Made by a program: the position numbers and the translations under genes
Shown: one piece after another, positions 18,544 to 25,794 of the stretch
Layout: each line of letters starts with the position of its first letter
Numbering within the stretch: position 1 is the first letter of the stretch
Notes under the pieces: model-generated
The model's input: only the letters and a program-made list of their open reading frames with translations
What the model was told of the DNA's origin: nothing
The model's database searches: none
Source of the DNA: Bryobacterales bacterium
GTDB taxonomy: Bacteria > Acidobacteriota > Terriglobia > Bryobacterales > Bryobacteraceae
Direction of reading: 5' to 3'
Assembly: GCA_003135055.1 (NCBI GenBank)
Contig: PLDF01000402.1
Span: 1 to 64,000, forward strand
Length of the DNA: 64,000 bases

Positions 18544-19953
18544 ATGAGCCCGCAAGAAGCTTTAGATTTTGCGAAGAAGAACGACGCCAAACAGCTCGAC
18601 CTGAGATTTACCGACATCCCGAGCCTGCAGCACCACGTCTCGTATCCCATCGGCGAATTGGATATCGACAAGTTCGAAGAAGGCTTCGGCATGGACGGTT
18701 CGAGCATCCGCGGTTGGGCGGCGATCCACGAGAGCGATATGCTCCTGATCCCCGATCCCAATACCGCTTTCATGGATCCCTTCGCCGAAACTACTACCAT
18801 TGTGATGTACGGCGATATTAAAGACCCCATCACCAAGCAGCGGTACGAGCGCGATCCGCGCTGGATCGCCCAGAAGGCCGAGATTTATTTGAAGAACAGC
18901 GGCGTCGCCGATACGGCCTACTTCGGCGCCGAAGCCGAGTTCTTCGTGTTCGATAACGTCAGCTTCGATCAGAATCAGCACTCCGGCTTCTACTTCATCG
19001 ATGCCGAGGAAGGGCGCTGGAATTCCGGCCGCAGGGAAAACAACCTGGGCTACCGTCCGCGTTATAAGGAAGGATACTTCCCGGTTCCGCCCACCGATCA
19101 TTATCAGGATCTGCGCAGCGAAATGGTGCAGACGATGATCGAATGCGGCCTGACGGTGGAGTGCCACCATCATGAAGTGGCCACTGGCGGCCAGTGCGAG
19201 ATCGATCAGCGGTTCGACACGCTGGTGAAATCGGCCGACAACATGATGCTCTACAAATACGTCGTTCGCAACGTCGCCAACCAGTACGGCAAGACGGTGA
19301 CGTTCATGCCGAAGCCGATCTTCGGCGATAACGGCAGCGGCATGCACACGCACCAGAGCCTGTGGAAGGGCGGCAAGCCGCTGTTCGCGGGCGATGGCTA
19401 CGCGGGTTTGAGCCAGATGGCGCTGCACTACATCGGGGGCCTGCTGAAACATGCGCGCGCGCTGGCGGCGATTATCGCGCCCACCACCAACAGCTACAAG
19501 CGCCTGGTGCCGGGCTACGAAGCGCCGGTCAACCTGGCGTATTCGCGGCGCAACCGCTCGGCGGCGTGCCGCATTCCCATGTATTCCGCCAGCCCGAAGG
19601 CCAAGCGCGTGGAGTTCCGTCCGCCCGATCCGGCGGCGAACCCGTATCTCGCGTTCGCGGCCATGATGATGGCGGGTCTTGACGGCGTGCTCAACAAGAT
19701 CGATCCCGGCGAGCCGCTCGACAAGGACATCTACGATCTCTCGCCGGAAGAGATGAAGAGCGTGCCCTCGATGCCCGGTTCGCTCGATGAGGCGCTCGAT
19801 TGCCTCGAAAGCGATCACGCTTTCCTGCTGCGCGGCGACGTGTTCACCGAAGAACTGGTGGAAACCTTCATCGATTACAAGCGCAAGAATGAAGCGGAGG
19901 CGGTGCGTCTGCGGCCGCATCCGTACGAATTCGCGCTGTATTACGACATTTAA
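18544..19953 (+). CDS. glnA: Type I glutamine synthetase
   Basis: The 469-residue enzyme condenses glutamate and ammonia with ATP, the main ammonium-assimilation step. Visible landmarks are [24 protein letters not shown], the metal-binding [26 protein letters not shown], the ATP-binding [17 protein letters not shown], and the glutamate-binding [16 protein letters not shown]. The loop [23 protein letters not shown] keeps the tyrosine that is adenylylated in regulated GSI-beta enzymes. GGAGGA about six bases upstream supports ATG 18544 over the TTG at 18541. Length is as expected. It is monocistronic here; downstream is a palindromic repeat and the MOSC gene. Confidence 0.98.
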   Translation: MSPQEALDFAKKNDAKQLDLRFTDIPSLQHHVSYPIGELDIDKFEEGFGMDGSSIRGWAAIHESDMLLIPDPNTAFMDPFAETTTIVMYGDIKDPITKQRYERDPRWIAQKAEIYLKNSGVADTAYFGAEAEFFVFDNVSFDQNQHSGFYFIDAEEGRWNSGRRENNLGYRPRYKEGYFPVPPTDHYQDLRSEMVQTMIECGLTVECHHHEVATGGQCEIDQRFDTLVKSADNMMLYKYVVRNVANQYGKTVTFMPKPIFGDNGSGMHTHQSLWKGGKPLFAGDGYAGLSQMALHYIGGLLKHARALAAIIAPTTNSYKRLVPGYEAPVNLAYSRRNRSAACRIPMYSASPKAKRVEFRPPDPAANPYLAFAAMMMAGLDGVLNKIDPGEPLDKDIYDLSPEEMKSVPSMPGSLDEALDCLESDHAFLLRGDVFTEELVETFIDYKRKNEAEAVRLRPHPYEFALYYDI

Positions 19954-19981
19954 ACAGCCCTGCCACTTAATTTTCCCATAA

Positions 19982-20117
19982 GTGGGGCGGACCCCCTGGT
20001 CACCCCCTGGTCCGCGGCTGACGCCCCCACCGGTCTCTTGAGGGTTGCGCGAGGGCTGATTGGTGGGGAGAAGAGCGGGTCCAGGGGGACCCGCTCGGAC
20101 CCGGGGGTCCGCCCCAC
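19982..20117. repeat. GTGGGGCGGACCCC inverted repeat (family 4)
   Basis: GTGGGGCGGACCCCCTGG opens the unit and a matching GGGGGTCCGCCCCAC closes it about 100 bases later, with internal CCCCCTGGTC and CCAGGGGG arms. It could form a long hairpin after glnA. A portion (GGACCAGGGGGTCCGCC) recurs inside imuB at about 39118-39134. Confidence 0.7.
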
Positions 20118-20218
20118 AATGCTTGGCTAATAATCGAGCTTCCGGCGGCGTCTTCTCCGGCGCGCCGCGCCATGAAGGTCGATCCCTTGACCGCGCTGCG
20201 AGTAGAATAGTTCTGCGC

Positions 20219-20710
20219 GTGCAAAGCTCTATTCTGCAAATCAATTCCTCCGCCGGCGGTCTGCCGAAGCGTGCGATGCCGGGCGGATTCATCTCCACGC
20301 TCGGCCTTGAAGGCGACGGCCACGCGCATCCCACGATTCATGGCGGCCCGCGCAAAGCGATTCTGCTGATCGCATCGGAAATCGTGGATGGCCTGGCCGC
20401 TCGCGGCTATCCCGTGTTCTACGGCGCCATGGGCGAGAACCTGACGACGCGCGGCATCGATATCCGCGCCTTGCGCATCGGCAACCGTCTTCGCGCCGGC
20501 GCAGCGATCCTCGAAATCACGCAGCCGCGCGGACCCTGCACGGCGCTCGATGTCTACGGCCCATCAATCAAAGACGAGATCTACGATCTGCGCGTAAGGC
20601 AACTTGACCCTACGTCAGACCGCTGGGGCATGAGCGGTCTGTACGCGAGCGTAATCGAACCCGGCGAAGTGCAGCCGGACGATGCGATCGGCATGTTGCG
20701 GATGCCGTGA
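20219..20710 (+). CDS. MOSC-domain protein
   Basis: The protein is 164 residues from GTG 20219, which aligns with the family's usual start (VQSSILQINSSAGGLPKRAM). MOSC domains bind the molybdenum cofactor or transfer its sulfur. Here the motifs are LGLEGDGHAHPTIHGGPRKAI, MGENLTTRGID, and the conserved cysteine in QPRGPCTALDVYG. An ATG-initiated longer frame (20060) runs through the inverted repeat and is unlikely. It overlaps functionally with the next gene, whose ATG lies three bases after its stop. Stand-alone MOSC proteins of this size are common and their substrates are mostly unknown. Confidence 0.9.
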   Translation: MQSSILQINSSAGGLPKRAMPGGFISTLGLEGDGHAHPTIHGGPRKAILLIASEIVDGLAARGYPVFYGAMGENLTTRGIDIRALRIGNRLRAGAAILEITQPRGPCTALDVYGPSIKDEIYDLRVRQLDPTSDRWGMSGLYASVIEPGEVQPDDAIGMLRMP

Positions 20711-20713
20711 GCC

Positions 20714-21490
20714 ATGGGAAACCGGCGCCTGTTTCTCGCGGCCGCGGCCCTCGCAATCCTGTGCGCGGCGAGTCTGGCGGTTCTGCTGTTCCTTCCGCCC
20801 GTTTTTCAAGATCCCAACTATCACAACTTCGCGGCCCGGCAAACGCTGCTCGGCATTCCCAATTTTTGGAACGTGGCATCGAACGCGGCGTTCCTCGCGG
20901 CGGCGGCCCTCGGTATCCGCGCGCTGCGGTCAAGACCCGCTTTCACGGAACCTTGAGAGCGCCAGGCGTTTGGCGTGTTGCTGGCGGGAACCGTCATGGC
21001 TGCGTTCGGCTCTGGGTATTATCATCTTCGACCGAACTCCGCGACGTTGTTCTGGGACCGTCTTCCGATGACGCTCGTGTTCATGTCTCTATTCGCGGCC
21101 ACAATCGGCGAACGGATCGGCCTGCGAATCGGCCGACGATGCTTGCTGCCTTTTCTTGCGCTCGGCGTGATATCGGTCGGTTACTGGAGAGTGACGGGCG
21201 ATCTCCGCCTTTACGGCATTGTCCAGTTTTACCCCATGATCGCGATTCCGCTGTTGTTGATTCTTCTGCCGCCCCGTTATTCGGGAAGCGCCGGCCTGTT
21301 CGCTACCATCGCCCTCTACGGGATCGCAAAACTCTTCGAACTATTCGATTGGCAACTGGCGGCCATCGTGCCTACTGGCGGCCACCCATGGAAGCACCTG
21401 GCCGCAGCGGCATCGTTGATTTGTTATGTGTTGACGGTGGCGCGGCGCGGGCCATTGGAAGCTGCGCATAGCTCAGAGCCGCGACCGTGA
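20714..21490 (+). pseudogene. Ceramidase-like membrane protein with one in-frame TGA
   Basis: Two open segments, 20714-20956 and 20957-21490, are in the same frame and separated only by TGA at 20954-20956. Together they give a ~258-residue protein of the alkaline-ceramidase-like membrane family: FQDPNYHNFAARQTLLGIPNFWNVASN at the first conserved block, GSGYYHLRPNSATLFWDRLPMT with the metal-binding histidine and Asp, ATIGERIG, and GGHPWKHLAAAASL with the C-terminal histidines. About six helices are predicted. The stop falls where EPWERQAFGVLL would be read, again TGG to TGA. The extreme C-terminus (SSEPRP) comes from a family 1 repeat. It is co-directional with, and three bases from, the MOSC gene. 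Confidence 0.75.
21472..21490 (+). repeat. Family 1 repeat supplying a stop codon
   Basis: CAGAGCCGCGACCGTGAGAG is a partial copy of the dispersed unit, and its TGA ends the ceramidase-like gene with the SEPRP tail. It shows how the repeats can recruit themselves as C-termini. Confidence 0.6.
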
Positions 21491-21560
21491 GAGTGAGAAG
21501 TTGTGAAGAGTCAGCGCCACGTCGCGGAAATCGCCCTTTAGAAGCTGTGAAACATATCGC

Positions 21561-21604
21561 GTTCACAAGAGTGTGAACGCTGCACGCAGGAGTGCGTGCG
21601 CCAC
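21561..21604. repeat. Family 3 repeat
   Basis: GTTCACAAGAGTGTGAACGC is followed by AGGAGTGCGTGCGCCAC; it matches 14640-14684 closely. It lies between the ceramidase-like gene and the LuxR-type regulator. Confidence 0.8.
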
Positions 21605-21755
21605 GTGCTTGGCCAGTACAGCCTCTGAATCCGTCGCCCCAGATCGGCTAATAAGCACCCCAGCGCCACATTTCGACGACATTTGCTCCGTAGTCAGTCA
21701 CGCGGCGAGCCATGCCGACTCGCTCATTTCCGGTCCAACCTTGAATGCGACGCCG

Positions 21756-21959
21756 CTACGCCTGAATCAAGCCGGTGCGGATCGCATACCTGACCAGCGA
21801 AGCGGTGTCGTGCGCGTCCAGTTTTTCCATGAGGTTCGACCGGTGGGAGCGCGCCGTCCGGAACGCGATTCCCAGTTTTCCGGCGATTTCCTTGCCGCTA
21901 TCTCCGCAGGCGATGAGTTTGAGCACCTCAATCTCCCTGGGCGTGAGCTGTTCTTCCAT
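21756..21959 (-). CDS. Stand-alone LuxR-type HTH protein
   Basis: The 67-residue frame is a complete LuxR/NarL DNA-binding domain: [61 protein letters not shown]. No receiver domain is present upstream, and the preceding 80 bases show no relic of one. Either it is a GerE-like single-domain regulator or the surviving end of a response regulator. The recognition helix has unusual residues ([10 protein letters not shown] instead of the common VKTHRSNI), so DNA binding may be altered. It lies 81 bases downstream of uppS on the same strand. Confidence 0.75.
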   Translation of the reverse strand: MEEQLTPREIEVLKLIACGDSGKEIAGKLGIAFRTARSHRSNLMEKLDAHDTASLVRYAIRTGLIQA

Positions 21960-22040
21960 GCCGTGCCTTTCCCTTGTCTCGTCAGGGAGTCATGGGCCGG
22001 ATACTCGTGGCCGCTCGGTGGGAGAACTGTTACCAGTATC

Positions 22041-22751
22041 TCATTCCAGCCACGCATCGTGGCTTTTTGCTGTAGGCTGTGGTACGGCGCCGAACCTTCT
22101 CTGCCGCCCGCGAAACTCGCGAACCGCCCACGCCAGATCGTCCGCGCCATACTCCGGCCACATGCGCCGCGAGAACACGAACTCGGCGTATGCGCACTCC
22201 CACAGCAGGAAATCGCTGAGCCGCTGCTCGCCGCCCGTGCGGATCAGCAGATCCACGGGCGGCCCCAGCGCGCCGCTTAACGACTCACGCGACAGCGGCG
22301 TAGTCTCCTGCGCCGCCGCCAGAATGGCTGCGCGCGCCGAGTAATCGATGGCCATGCGCAAGTGCAGCCGCCGCCCATGAGCCGTGGCCGCCTCGGTTCG
22401 CTGGATCGCGCGCCGCAGCGATTCCTCAAGGCGGTCGCGCCGCCCGATAATTTCCATGCGAATGCCGTTTTCCACGCACCGCGGCGTCTCCTTGGCGAGG
22501 TAAACCCAAAGCAGCGCCATCAGCGCATCCACTTCCGGCGAAGGCCGCCGCCAGTTATCCGACGAGAACGCGAATAGCGTCAGTACGCCGATGCCCAATT
22601 CGGGGGCGGCCTCGACGATGCGGCTGACCGTCTCCACCCCCGCGCGGTGCCCGGCCGCCCGCGGAAGACCGCGCGCCAAAGCCCAGCGCCCGTTGCCATC
22701 CATGATGATCGCTGCATGTAGAGTACTTTGTTGTACAAAGTTAGAGTGCAT
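22041..22751 (-). CDS. uppS: Isoprenyl (undecaprenyl) diphosphate synthase
   Basis: The 236-residue cis-prenyltransferase adds isopentenyl units to farnesyl diphosphate to make the lipid carrier for peptidoglycan and glycan synthesis. Family signatures are [27 protein letters not shown] with the catalytic aspartate, [13 protein letters not shown], and [23 protein letters not shown] near the C-terminus. Typically EFxFTxxLWPDF follows; here it is [13 protein letters not shown]. The start at 22751 keeps the conserved HxAIIMDGN block. The first codons overlap a GTACTTT palindrome (22723-22743) matching one upstream of the neighbouring regulator operon, suggesting shared control. The gene lies 11 bases after the regulator stop. 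Confidence 0.95.
   Translation of the reverse strand: MHSNFVQQSTLHAAIIMDGNGRWALARGLPRAAGHRAGVETVSRIVEAAPELGIGVLTLFAFSSDNWRRPSPEVDALMALLWVYLAKETPRCVENGIRMEIIGRRDRLEESLRRAIQRTEAATAHGRRLHLRMAIDYSARAAILAAAQETTPLSRESLSGALGPPVDLLIRTGGEQRLSDFLLWECAYAEFVFSRRMWPEYGADDLAWAVREFRGRQRRFGAVPQPTAKSHDAWLE
22723..22743. promoter_or_regulatory. GTACTTT-N7-AAAGT palindrome, imperfect
   Basis: GTACTTT (22723-22729) and AAAGT (22737-22741) are separated by seven bases. This is the same architecture as the perfect site at 23764-23784. It lies within the first codons of uppS, a position suited to a repressor that blocks transcription. The proposed binder is the winged-helix protein encoded immediately upstream. 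Confidence 0.5.
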
Positions 22752-22762
22752 TAAAAAAGGAC

Positions 22763-23140
22763 CTATTTCTCCCGCATGGTGTGGATGAGCGCTTCCATGT
22801 GATCGAGATACCGCTCAAGCGCGCGCCGACCGGCGGCCGTCAGTTTGAATTGCGTCTTCGGCATGCGCCCCTCGAACGATTTCTGGCACGAGAGGTAGCC
22901 GGCTTCCTCCAGTTTGCGCGCATGCACGCTGAGGTTGCCGTCGGTGGTGTCGAGAAGCTTCTTGAGGTCGCTGAACGTCAGCGTTTCGTTTACCGAAAGC
23001 GCGCTCAGAATCCCCAGGCGCAGCCGTTCGTGAATCAGCCGGTCCAGCTTCTGCGCGCCGCCCGCCGACGGCACTGCAACGGGAAGGGCCAACTGCTTCT
23101 TATCGCGCTCGCGCCGCGCCGTATTGGTTTTAGCCGCCAT
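22763..23140 (-). CDS. Winged-helix transcriptional regulator
   Basis: The 125-residue protein has a basic N-terminus and a MarR/ArsR-like winged helix (HTH_34 type): [83 protein letters not shown]. Members of this group often act as local repressors beside small membrane proteins. Its start overlaps the end of the upstream membrane-protein gene by eleven bases, and uppS follows closely. Two matching palindromes bracket the operon, so auto-regulation and control of uppS are likely. The effector is unknown. Confidence 0.9.
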   Translation of the reverse strand: MAAKTNTARRERDKKQLALPVAVPSAGGAQKLDRLIHERLRLGILSALSVNETLTFSDLKKLLDTTDGNLSVHARKLEEAGYLSCQKSFEGRMPKTQFKLTAAGRRALERYLDHMEALIHTMREK

Positions 23141-23726
23141 AACGAATCGAGATCACGGTTCCGAAGAGAATGTGCAGGCCGCCAAACCCGGCTGCCAGAA
23201 AAACGTCGCCCGGGGCCGCCGGCCAAAGCAGCGCAACCGTACCCGCCGCCATGAAACACGCCCCCATCACCGGTACCACCCGCACCGACGCCCACCCGCC
23301 CGAGAGGATGGCCGCTCCATAGAGCAGCAGCCAGACGCCCGGCAGAAACTCGCCCAGCCCGGCGCGGAACAGCACCGCGCTCAACACCGCTCCCGCGATC
23401 ATAGGAGGCGCAAACCCGGCTACAAACTTCCGTCCCGGACCCGACAGCAGGGTCATACCGGCGCGCCGCGACTTCACCGCAGCGCCCAGAATGCCGATCA
23501 GCAGCGCCACCACCGCTTCCACCAGCCACACCGTCAGCCAACGGGCATCCGCCGTCCGCGGCCCCGCGATGAAAGCCGCCGCCAGCGCCGTGGAGCCCAT
23601 CAACACGCCGCCCATCCCCGGCACCGCCGTGAACGACCCCGCGCGCTCAATGGTCTGGCGGATATACCGCAGATTGTCCATCGCGCGATCGTGAAGCAAA
23701 ACGGGTTCAGGCCGCAGCGCCGCCAT
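23130..23726 (-). CDS. Small multi-pass membrane protein
   Basis: This 198-residue protein (183 if started at ATG 23681) has about five to six hydrophobic helices: LMGSTALAAAFIAG, WLTVWLVEAVVALLIGILGA, PPMIAGAVLSAVLFRAG, VWLLLYGAAILSGGWA, VVPVMGACFMAAGTVALLWP, AAGFGGLHILFGTVIS. No named family is recognised beyond the usual 'membrane protein next to winged-helix regulator' arrangement found in many Acidobacteria and Bacteroidetes. It is translationally coupled to the regulator gene. The perfect GTACTTT palindrome lies 38 bases upstream of the longer start, in promoter position. Confidence 0.85.
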   Translation of the reverse strand: MAALRPEPVLLHDRAMDNLRYIRQTIERAGSFTAVPGMGGVLMGSTALAAAFIAGPRTADARWLTVWLVEAVVALLIGILGAAVKSRRAGMTLLSGPGRKFVAGFAPPMIAGAVLSAVLFRAGLGEFLPGVWLLLYGAAILSGGWASVRVVPVMGACFMAAGTVALLWPAAPGDVFLAAGFGGLHILFGTVISIRYGG

Positions 23727-23763
23727 TCGAATCCAGCATAGCGCAAGACGCGCGCAGTTTCAA

Positions 23764-23784
23764 GTACTTTCTATGATAAAGTAC
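23764..23784. promoter_or_regulatory. Perfect GTACTTT-N7-AAAGTAC operator candidate
   Basis: GTACTTT (23764-23770) and AAAGTAC (23778-23784) form a perfect inverted repeat with a seven-base AT-rich spacer, 38 bases upstream of the membrane-protein/regulator operon. The second, imperfect copy lies at the start of uppS. Two matching sites around one regulator make a dimeric winged-helix operator the simplest reading. Confidence 0.6.
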
Positions 23785-24176
23785 CGGCGGAGAATGCCCG
23801 GCCTATTCCGTACATTAATCGGGGCGCTAAACGTTTTCGAGATTTCCTCGCTCGGCCGCGAGATCCCACGCCATCACGGTCGCGGCTCTGTCTCGGCTGC
23901 GTGTGTCTGCAAATAGTTACGGAGCCGCGACCGTAAGGGAGCGGATTTTGACCGGCGTTTCCCGAATCCGTTTAAGCACCCCATTAATCGTGGAGCCTCA
24001 CGCGGCGGCAAGAGAGCCACGGCGAAAAGCAACCGGCGGGTGGTGGTTACTCGCCCGACGCCAGGGCGCGGGCATCCATATACTTGAAAAGCTAACAAGC
24101 AGTACAATACTAAGTCACGCTCGCCGCATAATCATCGACCTTTCTTCTGTTTTTCAGTACGAGGGAACTGGCAGCT
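23785..24176. other. Repeat-rich intergenic region
   Basis: No gene is seen. The region carries an extended family 1 unit (23849-23907, nearly matching 7549-7608) and a second partial copy in the opposite orientation (23919-23945, ACGGAGCCGCGACCGTAAGG). Composition turns more AT-rich toward the secreted-protein gene on the right. Confidence 0.6.
23849..23945. repeat. Family 1 repeat, inverted pair
   Basis: The minus-oriented copy (ATCACGGTCGCGGCTCTGTC) and the plus-oriented copy (GGAGCCGCGACCGTAAGGG) face each other about 30 bases apart. Together they form a BIME-like inverted pair able to fold into a long hairpin. Confidence 0.75.
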
Positions 24177-24923
24177 TTACTTCCGGCCGAACCGGGCTTT
24201 CAAATACGCGGTCAACTGTGTTGTCGAAAGGCCCAGGATGGCCGAACGTCCGGTTCGCTCTCGTCGCTGGTCTTCCCAGTTGTTTGCTCGTACGGAACCG
24301 TCTGTCACGTCCCAATCCTTAATGTGCAGGCAGAAGTCCCCGTCTTTGTGGTAATCGAGAATTAAGAGGTAGAGCCGCCCTGGCTCTAGAAAGTACCGCT
24401 GAGGCTGAATGGAATATGAAATTACTCGGCCCGATTCGGAGACAACCGCCCCGCCCTCGATCCCAATTGTGATTGCATTTGGGGACGCTGGCGCTCCTAA
24501 AGGCTGCTGGAAAACATCCGTCACATCGAACTTTGCCTCCGTATAGATAGACCGAGCGGAAGCGGAAAGAACTGGTTGAGAGGACGTAAACCGGCCGATC
24601 ATAATGGCGCGGTCAGGCGCGGTTGGAAATTCAGGGGGCTGACCGAAATACGACCCTTCACTATTGTTTCTGAAGACTCCCGTTGACTCTGTAAGCGGCG
24701 TGGGACTCCCTGTAGTCTCATCGAACCACCGGTCCCTTGACGCCCGAATTTTCGGAGGCGACGAGTCCTGCCCGGCTACCCACCGTCCGGGTACTGTCAT
24801 CCACTCATTGGCGGGTGTGGCTTTCGCGCTTGATGCCGCAATTTGAGCTGATAGGCCAGCACAAGTAACGAGGCCGAGAATCAAACCGACATTCACTTTT
24901 GTAGCTACGCTCCAAGAACTCAT
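24177..24923 (-). CDS. Secreted hypothetical protein
   Basis: It has 248 residues from ATG 24923, which exposes a signal peptide (TKVNVGLILGLVTCAGLSAQIAA). A 277-residue version from 25010 would add a basic leader. The mature part has no family I recognise. Beta-strand-like segments include APDRAIMIGRFTSSQPVLSASARSIYTEAKFDVTDVFQQ and LEPGRLYLLILDYHKDGDFCLHIKDWDVTDGSVRANNWEDQRRE, suggesting a jelly-roll or carbohydrate-binding-like fold. Base composition is lower in GC than the neighbouring genes, which may indicate acquisition. No operon partner is evident. Confidence 0.7.
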   Translation of the reverse strand: MSSWSVATKVNVGLILGLVTCAGLSAQIAASSAKATPANEWMTVPGRWVAGQDSSPPKIRASRDRWFDETTGSPTPLTESTGVFRNNSEGSYFGQPPEFPTAPDRAIMIGRFTSSQPVLSASARSIYTEAKFDVTDVFQQPLGAPASPNAITIGIEGGAVVSESGRVISYSIQPQRYFLEPGRLYLLILDYHKDGDFCLHIKDWDVTDGSVRANNWEDQRRERTGRSAILGLSTTQLTAYLKARFGRK

Positions 24924-25200
24924 GGCTGACACCAATAAAAGACGGAAGTTGCGAGCGAAGTGGTTGATCCGCGAATTATTACCAACTTCGCGGGGTACAC
25001 GTTTGGCCATTGTACGTGAATGCCATATTCGATGATAACGTAGTGCCCCGATGGGCTACCCGGCGCCGTGGTCGAATAATTCAAAGTGAGGCTCGATCCT
25101 ACAGTTGAATTCCAATAGCCGAAAACTGCCGGGGAGTGAGAATCCGCGTCGCCTGCCGACGCTCTGGAAAATGCCTGCTACGGCCCGTCACCTTACCCAG
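24924..25200. other. Intergenic region, nothing recognised
   Basis: Apart from the possible 29-residue leader extension of the secreted protein, no gene, repeat or hairpin stands out. It contains the region upstream of that gene, but I could not assign promoter elements. Confidence 0.4.
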
Positions 25201-25308
25201 TTAACTTACAACGGCCTGTGCGGTTTCGGCGCATTCGTACTCGGGGAGGCCGCCCGAGCGTAGCATGGCCGATACCACCACATTCGTGTCGAGTACGACC
25301 CGGATCAT
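25201..25308 (-). pseudogene. PIN-domain toxin fragment
   Basis: The 35-residue frame MIRVVLDTNVVVSAMLRSGG is the start of a COG1569-type PIN toxin with the first catalytic aspartate, but it stops at 25201 where about 130 residues would be expected. Its ATG overlaps the stop of the upstream antitoxin frame (ATGA). The remainder of the domain is missing, so it should be inactive. Confidence 0.65.
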
Positions 25309-25657
25309 TGTCCGGGGCGCTGCGCTCGTTCGCGGCGATCTCGGCGGGCCGCCGCAATCTCGGCATCAATCTCTTCCGGAGTCGGACGATCAAGTCCCTT
25401 TTGATGGGCCTGCTGGCCATCAGCAACGGGCCGAGCACTTGGACCGTGCCACCCAGCCAGCACTCGCGCATGCAGCGCTGGCGGGTCGGCATCGAGCGCT
25501 CCCTCGCGTCCCGCTGGATGCTTTGGAGCCATTCCGGAGCCGGCGGCGCCGGGATAGTATGGACGCTGATCTGTTCCTCTTCGGAAACCGGGTGGCCGAG
25601 CAGACTTTCGATAGTCACCCTTTGATCGGGCGAGAGGTCCTTGACGCTATGGATCAT
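25305..25657 (-). pseudogene. Antitoxin gene with internal frameshift
   Basis: The 5' part (MIHSVKDLSPDQRVTIESLLGHPVSEEEQISVHTIPAPPAP) resembles small PIN-partner antitoxins. The expected 3' end (LDRPTPEEIDAEIAAARRDRRE) lies in another frame ending at 25305, overlapping the PIN fragment. The segment between the two (about 25380-25490) looks foreign, so an insertion or several indels separate them. The partner toxin is truncated as well. Confidence 0.5.
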
Positions 25658-25794
25658 ACGGTTCCCGCGCCTCGTGAGAAGCGCCTTTCTTTACTGTTAT
25701 GACCCTTTCTATTCTGGGGTGATTCGCCCGATTGCCGAAATCCGGCGGTCACCGCCCGCCCGCTATCCGCGCGATAATCGAAGCGGCCCAAGCC

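Noticed and set aside
18562-20334. 590-residue minus-strand frame over glnA
   Set aside because: It mirrors glnA codons on the opposite strand, a common artefact in high-GC genes, and runs through an inverted repeat at one end.
16951-21490. TGA reassigned to tryptophan in this genome
   Set aside because: Two frames would fit, but TGA ends many intact genes here (comF, the HNH gene at 14056, imuB, MOSC), so reassignment would fuse or extend well-defined proteins.
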